A stretch of DNA of 64,000 nt from JAJYUU01 sp963822955 (GTDB taxonomy: Bacteria > Actinomycetota > Actinomycetes > Streptosporangiales > Streptosporangiaceae). Positions 34,434 through 43,419 of this stretch are shown here, piece after piece (position 1 is the first letter of the stretch; the number at the start of each line of letters is the position of its first letter). Location of the stretch: positions 372,001 to 436,000 of the forward strand of contig CAWGJS010000008.1 of assembly GCA_963822955.1 (NCBI GenBank), given 5' to 3'. The notes beneath the pieces are model-generated. The model did no database searches. It saw only the letters and a program-made list of their open reading frames with translations, and was not told the DNA's origin. A program made the position numbers and the translations under genes.

Positions 34434-35848
34434 CCCTGGCACTGCACTACGCGCTCCGGTCCGACGTCGGCCTACTCCGCGAGGGCAACGAGGACAGCGC
34501 CTACGCCGGTCCGCAGCTGCTGGCCATCGCCGACGGCATGGGAGGCCACGCAGCCGGCGAGGTAGCCAGCGCTGTGGCGATCTCCGCTATCGCACCACTT
34601 GACCGGCAGGGTCTCACCCTGAGTGATGACATGCTCGACGCGCTGGCGGCCGCTGTCGCCTCGGCCCGCAACACGCTGCACGACATGAGCATGGCCGACC
34701 CGGCAGTCGAGGGCATGGGTACCACGCTCACCGCGCTGCTGTGGGCGGGCGCACAGGTCGCGGTCTGCCATATCGGTGACTCCCGCGCCTACCTGCTCCG
34801 CAGCGGCGACCTGTACCAGATCACCCGCGACCACACCCTGATCCAGTCGCTGGTCGATGAGGGCCGTCTCAGCCCGGCGGCCGCTGCCAATCACCCGCAG
34901 CGATCGCTGATCATCCGGGCGCTGCAGGGCAGCACCGACGCCGACCCCGACCTGGCCATGCACGACGCGCTGCTGGGCGACCGGTACCTGCTGTGCTCGG
35001 ATGGCCTGACCGACGTTGTCTCAGACGAGGCCGTGCACCACGTGCTGAGCACGGTGGCGGACGCCGACCAGGCAGTAGACCAGCTGATCGAGCTCGCCAT
35101 CCGCAACGGCGGCCCGGACAACATCACCTGCATCGTCGCGGACGTCGTGGACGGCAGCTCCGGTCTCGAACTGCCGACCACGGACATCAGGATGGCCGGC
35201 GCCGCAGCGGGCGGGGATATCAGCACGTTGCTCCGCGCCGCGACGAGCGCGGCGCCAGCAGGCGGCCCCGACACCGAGGCCGGGCACGGCGGGCTCAGCC
35301 TGAACGGGCACCGCAGCCGGGCCGCAGCCGCGGTAGCCGACGAGGAAGACGACGAGTTCAGCGAGCCGAAGCGGCGCTGGCCGGTGGTGACATCGGTGCT
35401 GGTCATCCTCGTGCTGCTGATAGCCGGCGGACTTTACGCCGGTTACCGGGCCATCCAGGGCAACTATTACCTGGCCGCCGACGGCGCGCACGTCAGCATC
35501 TACCGCGGGGTCAGCCAGAAGATCGCCTTCGTGAGCTTGTCGAGCGTCTATCAGAGGACGTCGGTGCTCGTCAGCGAGGTACCGGGCGACCTGGTGGACC
35601 TGCCCACGACGCCGACGACGCTGGCCAAGACCAGAGCGACCCTCACCCAGATCGTGCAGTACAACCAGTGCAGCGCAGCAAGCGCGAGCATCTCTCACTG
35701 GCAGGCCGAGTACGCCAGCAAGCGCCGCGCGGCTGAGGCGAAGGCGGCCAAGAGCAAGAACAAGAAGTCGAAGCCGCCGGTGGTCAAGGTAAGCATGCCA
35801 ACGCCCGAGCCGAAGCTGCCGTCCTTCTGCCCGTCGGGGGCTGGGTGA
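34430..35848 (+). CDS. pstP: PP2C-type Ser/Thr phosphatase PstP
   Basis: The product is 472 aa; ATG 34430 overlaps the fhaB stop. The PP2C catalytic domain (residues 5-240) has REGNEDSAY, IADGMGGHAAGE, IGDSRAYLLR and CSDGLTD metal-binding motifs. A linker, a membrane helix near residue 320-340 (VVTSVLVILVLLIAGGLYAG) and a 130-residue extracellular tail follow. PstP dephosphorylates PknB and its targets, balancing the kinase downstream. It overlaps rodA by 4 nt (GTGA). Confidence 0.94.
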   Translation: MTLALHYALRSDVGLLREGNEDSAYAGPQLLAIADGMGGHAAGEVASAVAISAIAPLDRQGLTLSDDMLDALAAAVASARNTLHDMSMADPAVEGMGTTLTALLWAGAQVAVCHIGDSRAYLLRSGDLYQITRDHTLIQSLVDEGRLSPAAAANHPQRSLIIRALQGSTDADPDLAMHDALLGDRYLLCSDGLTDVVSDEAVHHVLSTVADADQAVDQLIELAIRNGGPDNITCIVADVVDGSSGLELPTTDIRMAGAAAGGDISTLLRAATSAAPAGGPDTEAGHGGLSLNGHRSRAAAAVADEEDDEFSEPKRRWPVVTSVLVILVLLIAGGLYAGYRAIQGNYYLAADGAHVSIYRGVSQKIAFVSLSSVYQRTSVLVSEVPGDLVDLPTTPTTLAKTRATLTQIVQYNQCSAASASISHWQAEYASKRRAAEAKAAKSKNKKSKPPVVKVSMPTPEPKLPSFCPSGAG

Positions 35849-37257
35849 GCCTGGCAGCCGACCTCGACCAGCCAGTCCCGATGCCGCGCGGCCGGCGGCG
35901 GACCGAGCTGGTCATGGTCCTATTCGCGCTGGCACTGATGCTCTTCGCCTACGCGGCTGTCGGCCTGGGCCTGAAGGGAAAGCTGCCGCCAGGCCTGCCG
36001 GTCGACATTCTCGTCTTCGGCGTCGTCGTGCTAGGGGCGCACCTGGCGATCCGGCGCTTCGCGCCGTACGCCGACCCGCTGCTGCTGCCGCTGGCCGCGG
36101 CGCTGAACGGCCTCGGCATCGTGATGATCTACCGGCTCCAGGAGTCGGGGCGAAACGGCAATCCCGGCCTGCAGGTCACGGACATGCCGAGCTCCGCGAG
36201 CACGACTCAGCTGCTGTACAGCGTCGTCGGCATCGTCGTGCTCGTCGTTGTCCTGGTGCTGATCTCCGAGCCACGGCTACTGCAGCGCTACACCTATACC
36301 CTTGGCGCCCTCGGCCTGCTGCTGCTGGCCATACCGGCGTTCCTGCCAGCCAGCCACAGCGTGGTTAACGGGGCCAAGGTTTGGATCATCATTAGCGGCG
36401 GCTTCTCCGTCGAGCCGGGCGAGTTCGCGCGCCTGGCGCTGGCGGTCTTCTTCGCCGGCTATCTCGTCGCCAAGCGGGACGTGCTCGCGCTAGCCGGGCG
36501 CCGGGTGATGGGCATCGACCTGCCGCGCGCCCGCGACCTCGGACCGGTGCTCATCGCCTGGGCCGCCAGCCTGCTGATCCTGATCTTCGAGACCGACATC
36601 GGCGCCTCGGCGCTGTTCTTCGGCATGTTCATCGTGATGCTCTACATCGCGACCCAGCGCACATCGTGGCTGCTCATCGGCGTTCTGCTGTTCCTCGGCG
36701 GCTCCTGGCTGACAGCGCTGATGTTCCATCACGTGATGCAGCGCTTCACCATCTGGCTGCACCCTTTCCAGAACCCCACGGGTGCGTCGTTCCAGACGGT
36801 TCAGGGGCTGGAGGGCATGGCGTTCGGCGGCCTGTTCGGCACCGGCCTCGGCCAGGGTCAGCCGTACCACACGCCGCTCGTGCAGAGCGACTTCATCTTC
36901 ACTGCCTTCGGCGAGGAGCTCGGCCTGGTCGGCGTCATGGCCCTGCTGCTGATCTTCGGCCTGCTGGTGCAGCGAGGGCTGCGAGCTGCCATCGCGGTTA
37001 AGGACCCGTTCTCCAAGCTGCTGATCGGCGGCCTGTCATTCGTGCTCGCCCTCCAGGTCTTCGTGATCGTCGGAGGGGTGAGCGGGCTGATACCACTGAC
37101 AGGGATAACAACCCCGTTCCTCTCGCAGGGGGGTTCTTCGCTCGTCGCAAGCTGGATTCTGATTGCGCTGCTGATCCGGGTCAGTGATTCCGCCCGCAAG
37201 CCGGCCCCCCAGCCGATCCAGGACGAGGGTATGACGCAAGTGGTGCGTGCCGCATGA
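35845..37257 (+). CDS. rodA: RodA/FtsW-family peptidoglycan polymerase
   Basis: The product is 470 aa from GTG 35845. It is a SEDS protein with ten or more membrane helices and the conserved QSDFIFTAFGEELGLVG and GITTPFLSQGGSS motifs near residues 348-430. SEDS enzymes polymerise lipid II together with a class B PBP; pbpA follows with a 4-nt overlap. The position in this operon favours RodA (elongation) over FtsW. Confidence 0.93.
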   Translation: MSLAADLDQPVPMPRGRRRTELVMVLFALALMLFAYAAVGLGLKGKLPPGLPVDILVFGVVVLGAHLAIRRFAPYADPLLLPLAAALNGLGIVMIYRLQESGRNGNPGLQVTDMPSSASTTQLLYSVVGIVVLVVVLVLISEPRLLQRYTYTLGALGLLLLAIPAFLPASHSVVNGAKVWIIISGGFSVEPGEFARLALAVFFAGYLVAKRDVLALAGRRVMGIDLPRARDLGPVLIAWAASLLILIFETDIGASALFFGMFIVMLYIATQRTSWLLIGVLLFLGGSWLTALMFHHVMQRFTIWLHPFQNPTGASFQTVQGLEGMAFGGLFGTGLGQGQPYHTPLVQSDFIFTAFGEELGLVGVMALLLIFGLLVQRGLRAAIAVKDPFSKLLIGGLSFVLALQVFVIVGGVSGLIPLTGITTPFLSQGGSSLVASWILIALLIRVSDSARKPAPQPIQDEGMTQVVRAA

Positions 37258-38750
37258 ACCGCGCCCTTCGCCGTCTGTCTGTGGCATGCCTGGCCTTGTT
37301 CGTGCTGCTCATGATCAACATGAACTACGTGCAGGCGTTCGAGACCACCAAGCTGGCCGGGGAGCCGGGTAATATCCGCATCTTCGATCAGCAGTTCTCC
37401 TACCAGCGCGGCTCGATTATCGCCGACGGAGACGGGACCGGCTTGAAGATCGCCGAGTCGCGGCTGATCAAGGGCACTGACAACTACCGGCGCTACTACC
37501 CGTACGGCAAGGTCTATGCCGCGGTCACCGGGTACGACACCATATATGGCCAGTCAGGCATCGAGCAGACCGAGAACAGCCTGCTCGCGGGCACCGACCC
37601 GCAGCTTGCGGTCCACAACCTGACTGCCCTGCTGACCGGCAAGCAGAAGCAGGGAGCCACCGTCGAGCTGACGATCAGCCCGGCAGCCCAGAATGCCGCT
37701 TACAACGCGCTGGCTACTGACGGCGGCCACGCGGCCGCGGTGGTGGCGATCCAGCCGGGCACCGGGGCTATCCTCGCGCTGGCGTCCTACCCCACGTTCA
37801 ACCCGAACGAGCTCACGACCCTGGATGGCGGCAAGCTGGACAAGATCGACGGGCAGCTGCTGCGGGAGCGGTCCCAGCCGCTGCTCAACCGGGCGATCCA
37901 GGAAACCTACCCGCCCGGCTCGTCTTTCAAGATCGTCACGAGCTCAGCGGCGTTCTCTCAGCACCTGGTGGCCAGCACGAACACGCTGGTGCCTGCCCCG
38001 TCGCCGCTCATCCTGCCCAACGGCAATCAGCTGGTCAACGACGGCGGTGAGATCTGCGGGGACGGCCATCCGGCCATCATCCAGGCCTTCTGGATGTCCT
38101 GTAACACTGCGTTCGGCAAGCTCGGCATCAAGCTCACGGCTCCCGTGCTGCGCAAGTACTCGAGCCAGTTCGGGATGAACAAGCCGCTCTCCATCCCGCT
38201 GCCGGTGGTGCCGAGCGTGATGCCCGAGGTAAGCGGCTGGACTGACCCGTCGCTGACGGCCCTGTCAGCCGTCGGCCAGTTCAGCGATGAGGTGACGCCG
38301 CTGCAGGAGGCGCTGTTCTCGGCGGCCGTGGCCAACGGCGGCACGCTCATGCACCCCTACCTGGTTCAGCAGGTGGTCGGCCCTGGCCTCTCGACGATCG
38401 AGCGGGCCAAGACCTCCGTGCTCAGCCAGGCAGTGACGCCAACCGTCGCAGGCTACCTGCAGTCCATGATGAATGCGGTAACCCACAACCCGGGCGGGAC
38501 CGCCTACCTGACCGCTGGTCCGCAGGCAACCGGGGACATCACCATCGACGGCAAGACCGGAACCGCAGAGAACGGCATCCATAACGGCAACCCCAACGAT
38601 GCGGTCTTCACCTGCCTTGTGCCGGCCGGCAACGGGCAGCCGTCGCCGATCGCTGTCGGCGTCATCGTGCAGGGCGGCGGGTTCGGCGCGGACGCAGCGG
38701 CGCCGATCGCCGTTAAGGTGATCAAGGCCTACCTTGGGGCGCATTCATGA
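37254..38750 (+). CDS. pbpA: Penicillin-binding protein A (class B transpeptidase)
   Basis: The product is 498 aa. An N-terminal membrane anchor (residues 8-26) is followed by a dimerisation domain and a transpeptidase domain with SxxK at Ser223 (SSFK), SCN near residue 282 (FWMSCNTAF) and KTG near residue 434 (DGKTGTAEN). It crosslinks peptidoglycan with RodA and is regulated by PknB in mycobacteria. ATG 37254 overlaps the rodA stop. Confidence 0.94.
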   Translation: MNRALRRLSVACLALFVLLMINMNYVQAFETTKLAGEPGNIRIFDQQFSYQRGSIIADGDGTGLKIAESRLIKGTDNYRRYYPYGKVYAAVTGYDTIYGQSGIEQTENSLLAGTDPQLAVHNLTALLTGKQKQGATVELTISPAAQNAAYNALATDGGHAAAVVAIQPGTGAILALASYPTFNPNELTTLDGGKLDKIDGQLLRERSQPLLNRAIQETYPPGSSFKIVTSSAAFSQHLVASTNTLVPAPSPLILPNGNQLVNDGGEICGDGHPAIIQAFWMSCNTAFGKLGIKLTAPVLRKYSSQFGMNKPLSIPLPVVPSVMPEVSGWTDPSLTALSAVGQFSDEVTPLQEALFSAAVANGGTLMHPYLVQQVVGPGLSTIERAKTSVLSQAVTPTVAGYLQSMMNAVTHNPGGTAYLTAGPQATGDITIDGKTGTAENGIHNGNPNDAVFTCLVPAGNGQPSPIAVGVIVQGGGFGADAAAPIAVKVIKAYLGAHS

Positions 38751-38893
38751 TGACCACCCGAACTGGCGGCGGCCAGGCCAGGCTTGCCGCCGCACCGCGA
38801 AGAGAGCCAGCAGGCCAGTCGCCTGGCTGGCGCCCCAGCCTGCGATGCTGGTCAGAGCCCCCGATTAGCAGGACGGTAAAATAAGTGCGAGAC

Positions 38894-40726
38894 ATGACTC
38901 AGCCCCGGCTGCTCGGCGGCCGCTACGAACTCGACGGAATCGTCGGCCGTGGCGGCATGGCCGAGGTGTTCCGGGCCCGCGACATCCGTCTCGACCGTAT
39001 CGTCGGGGTTAAGACTCTTCGTGATGACCTGGCCCGTGACCAGACGTTCCAGGCCCGGTTCCGCCGTGAGGCACAGTCCGCCGCCTCACTGAACCATCCG
39101 TCGATCGTCGCGGTGTACGACACCGGCGAGGACATGGTCGGCAGCCTCCCGGTGCCGTACATCGTGATGGAGTTCGTGGACGGCAGGACGCTGCGCGACC
39201 TGCTCAGGGACGATCGGCGGCTGCTGCCGGAGCGTGCGGCGGAGATCACCGACGGCGTGCTGCGAGCGCTCGACTACAGCCACCGAAACGGCATCGTGCA
39301 CCGGGACATCAAGCCAGGGAACGTGATGCTGACGCGGTCCGGCGATGTCAAGGTGATGGACTTCGGCATCGCCAGGGCGGTTTCCGATTCGCAGCTGACG
39401 ATGACACAGACCGCCCAGGTCATCGGCACCGCGCAGTACCTGTCGCCGGAGCAGGCACGAGGCGAGCGGGTGGACGCCCGCAGCGACCTGTACTCGACCG
39501 GCTGCCTGCTATACGAGCTGCTGACCGGGCGCCCGCCGTTCACCGGCGACTCGCCAGTGGCCATCGCCTACCAGCACGTCAGGGAAGCGCCGGTTCCGCC
39601 GTCGCAGGTCGACCCTGAGGTGCCACCCTGGGCAGACGCGATCGTGCTCAAGGCCATGCAGAAGGACCCGGCCGACCGGTATCAGTCGGCCGGCGAGATG
39701 CGCAACGACATCCAGCGCGCGCTCTCCGGCGCTCCGGTGGCCGCACCGATGCTGGGAGATGCCTACGCCGGCACCCGCCGGATGGGCGGCGCCGCGACGC
39801 AGGTTGCCGGCCGGACTGCCGCGATCCCGCCATACCGGTATGGCCCGGAGGATGGCGGGCCTGGCGGCCCGCCGCAGCGGCAGCGCCGCGTCTGGCCGTG
39901 GGTGGTCCTCGGCACGGTGGTCGTGCTGCTGATCGCCGCGATCGGGCTCATCAAGTTCATCAACGACAATTCCAGCGGCATCGGAGTGCCGGACGTGTAC
40001 GGCCACACCGTGGCGTCGGCAGAGGCGGAGATCCGAGCCGTGGGCCTGACGCCAGGCACTCCGGCGTATCAATACTCCACCTCCGTTCCCAAGAACCGGG
40101 TGATCCGCACCGTCCCCCCCTACGGCAACAAGGAGGCAAAAGGCGCCACCGTCGGCATCGTGGCCTCCAGGGGCCCGCAGGGGCCAGCGAAGGTCGCGGT
40201 GCCGTCCGTTGTCAACGACACTCGCGCCCAGGCCATCGCTGCGCTCAAGGCCAAGGGCTTCACGTGGCAGGTGGTCAGTGGTACCGGGCCGGCCGGAACG
40301 CCGCCCAATACCGTGATCAGTCAGTCCCCGAAGGCTAATGTGCTCGCGGCCAAGGGCAGCCAGGTGACGATCACGGTCACGGCCAGGGCGCTGACGGTGC
40401 CAAGCAGCGTCATCGGCATGCAGCAAGCGGAAGCTCAGCAGAAACTGTCGGGATCTCCGTACTTCTACAATGTGTCGGTGCAGCAGGGCCCCGGGCCAGG
40501 CGCCTACACCGCCGGACAGGTATACACCACGAGTCCGGGGCCCGGGACGAAGCTAGCGCCCGGATCGCCGATCACGATCTACGTGGTGCAGTCGGCGTCA
40601 CCGTCACCCACGCCCAGCACTTCGTCACCGTCGCCCACGCCAAGTACGTCCTCGCCCTCACCTGGAGGAGGCCAGGGCCAGCCAGGGCTCAGTCTCCAGG
40701 CGGGAGACCGCCGCGCGCGCCGGTGA
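38894..40726 (+). CDS. pknB: PknB-like Ser/Thr kinase with PASTA repeats
   Basis: The product is 610 aa from ATG 38894 (GTG 38885 is an alternative). Kinase domain to about residue 275: GRGGMAEV P-loop, HRDIKPGNV catalytic loop, DFGIARA and the activation loop T residues before GTAQYLSPEQ. A membrane helix near residue 345 and three PASTA repeats follow, then an SPSPTPSTS-rich tail. PASTA repeats bind muropeptides or lipid II. A TAAAAT box at 38877-38882 lies just upstream, so it may have its own promoter. There is no separate pknA between pbpA and this gene. Confidence 0.93.
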   Translation: MTQPRLLGGRYELDGIVGRGGMAEVFRARDIRLDRIVGVKTLRDDLARDQTFQARFRREAQSAASLNHPSIVAVYDTGEDMVGSLPVPYIVMEFVDGRTLRDLLRDDRRLLPERAAEITDGVLRALDYSHRNGIVHRDIKPGNVMLTRSGDVKVMDFGIARAVSDSQLTMTQTAQVIGTAQYLSPEQARGERVDARSDLYSTGCLLYELLTGRPPFTGDSPVAIAYQHVREAPVPPSQVDPEVPPWADAIVLKAMQKDPADRYQSAGEMRNDIQRALSGAPVAAPMLGDAYAGTRRMGGAATQVAGRTAAIPPYRYGPEDGGPGGPPQRQRRVWPWVVLGTVVVLLIAAIGLIKFINDNSSGIGVPDVYGHTVASAEAEIRAVGLTPGTPAYQYSTSVPKNRVIRTVPPYGNKEAKGATVGIVASRGPQGPAKVAVPSVVNDTRAQAIAALKAKGFTWQVVSGTGPAGTPPNTVISQSPKANVLAAKGSQVTITVTARALTVPSSVIGMQQAEAQQKLSGSPYFYNVSVQQGPGPGAYTAGQVYTTSPGPGTKLAPGSPITIYVVQSASPSPTPSTSSPSPTPSTSSPSPGGGQGQPGLSLQAGDRRARR

Positions 40727-40801
40727 GAGCGGCGGGACAGGACCTCGGCGGGCGCCTGCGGGTGCGCGAATCCCCGCAGACCGACTAGGCTTGCCGGAAT
40801 A

Positions 40802-40848
40802 GGCGCGCCCTGAGGCGCGCCCATGCCCGCGAGGTTGAGCCGCGGGCA
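40802..40848. terminator. Tandem hairpins between pknB and crgA
   Basis: Hairpin one: GGCGCGCC at 40802-40809 and 40814-40821 around CTGA. Hairpin two: TGCCCGCG at 40824-40831 and CGCGGGCA at 40841-40848 around 9 nt. The pair ends 25 nt before the crgA GTG, so it may act as an attenuator or as a terminator after pknB. No T tract follows. Confidence 0.5.
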
Positions 40849-40873
40849 GCCAGAGTTACCACAGGAGACGACC

Positions 40874-41119
40874 GTGCCGAAGTCCCGCGTCAGAAGCAAG
40901 GCGGTCTACACCCCTCCGCCGCGGTCCGCGAAGGCAAAGGTGAGCCCGCCCTGGCTGGTGCCCACGATGCTGGCCAGCCTGATCGTGGGCCTGGTGTGGA
41001 TCGTGGTCTTCTACGTGAGCCAGGAGAAGTGGCCGGTCAGCGCCTTTGGCCCGGGGAACCTCGTGATCGGCTTCGGCTTCCTCGTCTTCGGCGTCGTGCT
41101 CTCGACGAAGTGGCACTGA
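40874..41119 (+). CDS. crgA: Cell division protein CrgA
   Basis: The product is 81 aa from GTG 40874 with AGGAG upstream. It has the CrgA layout: a basic N-terminus with PKSRVRSKAVYTPPP, then two membrane helices (WLVPTMLASLIVGLVWIVVF and NLVIGFGFLVFGVVL). CrgA is an actinobacterial divisome scaffold that helps place septal PBPs and limits FtsZ assembly. Its location after pknB agrees with conserved synteny. Confidence 0.92.
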   Translation: MPKSRVRSKAVYTPPPRSAKAKVSPPWLVPTMLASLIVGLVWIVVFYVSQEKWPVSAFGPGNLVIGFGFLVFGVVLSTKWH

Positions 41120-41141
41120 CGAGCCGCCTGATTACCGGCCG

Positions 41142-42065
41142 CTACAACAGCCGCCCGCCGTAGAAGCCGTACGTCCCGAGCAGCTCGTGGTTCCTGATCA
41201 GGACGGCGACCACGAAGATCGCGATCATGGCAAGGGTCGCGGCGACCTGGATGGCGGTGCGGTTCTTCCGGGGCGCATAAGCATAGGCCGCCGTCAGCAA
41301 GCCCCCCGCGATCAGGCCTCCGACATGTGCCTGCCAGGCGATCTGCGCGACAGAGAAGCTCAGCACGAGGTTGAGCACGATCAGCAGGACCACCGGGCGG
41401 ACGTCTGCCTGCAGGCGCCTGGCGAGCACGAACCAGGCGCCGAACAGCCCGAAGATTGCGCCCGAGGCGCCCGCGGCAAGCTCGTACGGCACCAGGTAGT
41501 AGACAAGCATCGAGCCGCCCACGGCACCAATCAGATAAACGCTCAGGAAACGGGCATGGCCAAGCGCCCGTTCTACTGCCGGGCCGACCACGAACAGCGC
41601 CCACATGTTGAACGCGATGTCCAGGAAGCCGAGGTAGCCAACTCCCGGTGGCGGGAGGAAGGCGCTGGTGATCAGCCGGTACCACTGCCCGGCCGCAACG
41701 CCGAAAACGGGGGCATGCCGTGGAAATGCCCCGATCATGGCCCAGTCGTAGCCGAGCTGGGAGTGGGCCAGCTCGATGATGAACAGCAGCACGTTGATAA
41801 CGAGGAGCGCCCGGGTGACCCGGGCATCAGCAGTGAGCGCGCCGCCGAACCGGCCGGTGGCCTGGCGCACCCCCCGGTTGCCAGACTTGATGCAGTCGAC
41901 GCACTGGTGCCCGACCGCCGCCGGCCGCAGGCAATCCGGGCAGGCTGGCTTGCCGCACCGCACGCACGACACGTAGGTGGGCCGGCCGGGATGCCGGTAG
42001 CACACCGGCGGCGCGGCCTGCGTCTGGTCCTGCGGAGTTTGACCCTGGTCCGGGGGGATGGCCAT
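41142..42065 (-). CDS. Rhomboid family intramembrane serine protease with B-box zinc finger
   Basis: The product is 307 aa. A cysteine/histidine-rich N-terminus (CYRHPGRPTYVSCVRCGKPA, CPDC, HQCVDC) forms a B-box-like zinc finger. Six or seven membrane helices carry GASGAIFG with the catalytic Ser near residue 202 and HVGGL with the catalytic His near 253. Rhomboids cleave membrane proteins; substrates here are unknown. The loop after the first helix is longer than usual. It converges on crgA with 22 nt between. Confidence 0.87.
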   Translation of the reverse strand: MAIPPDQGQTPQDQTQAAPPVCYRHPGRPTYVSCVRCGKPACPDCLRPAAVGHQCVDCIKSGNRGVRQATGRFGGALTADARVTRALLVINVLLFIIELAHSQLGYDWAMIGAFPRHAPVFGVAAGQWYRLITSAFLPPPGVGYLGFLDIAFNMWALFVVGPAVERALGHARFLSVYLIGAVGGSMLVYYLVPYELAAGASGAIFGLFGAWFVLARRLQADVRPVVLLIVLNLVLSFSVAQIAWQAHVGGLIAGGLLTAAYAYAPRKNRTAIQVAATLAMIAIFVVAVLIRNHELLGTYGFYGGRLL

Positions 42066-42079
42066 GGGGAACGACCCGC

Positions 42080-42607
42080 CTACTCGCCTTCGCCGCGCCC
42101 GATCTCGACGGACTCAATCACGACATCGCTGACCGGGCGGTCGCCGCGGCTCGTCTGCACGTGACTGATCTCGTCGACGACACCGCTGCCGTCGATGACC
42201 TCGCCGAAGATCGTGTGCTTGCCGGTTAGCCACGGGGTCGGGACCGTGGTGATGAAGAACTGCGAGCCGTTGGTGCCCGGTCCCGCGTTCGCCATGGCCA
42301 GCAGATACGGCCGGTCGAACGCCAGGTCGGGGTGGAATTCGTCGGCGAACTTATAGCCCGGGCCGCCGGTTCCGGTGCCGAGGGGGTCGCCGCCCTGGAT
42401 CATGAAATCAGGGATGACCCGGTGGAAGATGGTGCCGTTGTACAGCGGCTCCTGGCTGGCCTTGCGGGTAGCCGGGTCCGTCCACTCCCGCGTTCCCTCG
42501 GCAAGCTCGACGAAGTTGCGCACGGTCTTCGGGGCGTGGTCGGGATAGAGCCGGACGACTACGGGGCCCCGATTGGTCCGCAGCGTCGCGGTCAGCGTGT
42601 TCGTCAT
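42080..42607 (-). CDS. Cyclophilin-type peptidyl-prolyl isomerase
   Basis: The product is 175 aa from the ATG at 42607. Cyclophilin motifs are clear: FHRVIPDFMIQGGDPLGTGT near residue 60 and MANAGPGTNGSQFFITT near 105. No signal peptide is seen, so it is cytoplasmic, like PpiA in actinobacteria. It is upstream of the rhomboid gene on the same strand with a 14-nt gap. Confidence 0.91.
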   Translation of the reverse strand: MTNTLTATLRTNRGPVVVRLYPDHAPKTVRNFVELAEGTREWTDPATRKASQEPLYNGTIFHRVIPDFMIQGGDPLGTGTGGPGYKFADEFHPDLAFDRPYLLAMANAGPGTNGSQFFITTVPTPWLTGKHTIFGEVIDGSGVVDEISHVQTSRGDRPVSDVVIESVEIGRGEGE

Positions 42608-42726
42608 ACCAGGAATCCTGCCACGCTCCGGCTGTGCTCCGGTCACCGCGGCGCTGCCGGCGCCGTGGTTGACCCCTCATTCGCAGGGAAGGTGTCCAGC
42701 CTGGGGAGAACATCCAGGAGGTCTTT

Positions 42727-43326
42727 GTGTCTGTTTTGACCAGAAAGCACCCTGTCAGCGACGCCAGCGGGCTTCGCGGACAGGCCGTTAACGCCGCGCG
42801 GCAGGTCGGGCCGCTGGCGCAGCATGCCGCCCAGCAGGCGGTGCAGCAGGCCATGCCGCTGGCCCGGAGTGCCGGCGACTCCATCCGGCAGGGCACGGAC
42901 GGCGCCGTGTCGTGGGCCACGCCGAAGGTAGACGCCGCCAGGCACTGGGCGGCACCGCAGCTCGAGGAGGTCGCGCACGCCATCAGCGAGAACCTTGCAC
43001 CCATGATCTCCAGCGCGCTCGTCACCGCGGCGAACAAGATCGACGTCAAGCCGAAGAAGTCGAAGGGACGACGCCAGGCGATCGTGGCCGGTGTCATGCT
43101 GCTGACCGCAGCGGCCGGTGCTGCGGGCGTGCTCGCGACGCGACGCTGGCACGGTGCGGACGGTTACCTGACGCCAGGCGACGCGTCCGGACCGGCTCTG
43201 CAGGCGAAGCTCAGCCGGGCGCCGAGGGCGGCTACGAGGCCAACGGCGGACCGGCGGACACGGACGTCAACGGTCATCCCCGGATCGTCTGACGCCAGGG
43301 TCTCCGCCCGGCAACAAGCTCGCTAG
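42727..43326 (+). CDS. DUF5324-like membrane protein
   Basis: The product is 199 aa from GTG 42727 with an excellent AGGAGG site. Residues 20-110 are a long amphipathic helical region (GLRGQAVNAARQVGPLAQHA, VQQAMPLARSAGDSIR), a membrane helix follows near 115-138 (AIVAGVMLLTAAAGAAGVLA), and the tail is basic. Proteins of this type sit near crgA and cyclophilin in many actinobacteria. No function is known. Confidence 0.72.
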   Translation: MSVLTRKHPVSDASGLRGQAVNAARQVGPLAQHAAQQAVQQAMPLARSAGDSIRQGTDGAVSWATPKVDAARHWAAPQLEEVAHAISENLAPMISSALVTAANKIDVKPKKSKGRRQAIVAGVMLLTAAAGAAGVLATRRWHGADGYLTPGDASGPALQAKLSRAPRAATRPTADRRTRTSTVIPGSSDARVSARQQAR

Positions 43327-43419
43327 CGGGGCTGGGGTGCGCTGGCCATGACACATGTCATGGCCAGCGCGGTACAGGTCATAGCCCACAAGGCGGTATC
43401 TGCTGCCTAACCTGGAGAG

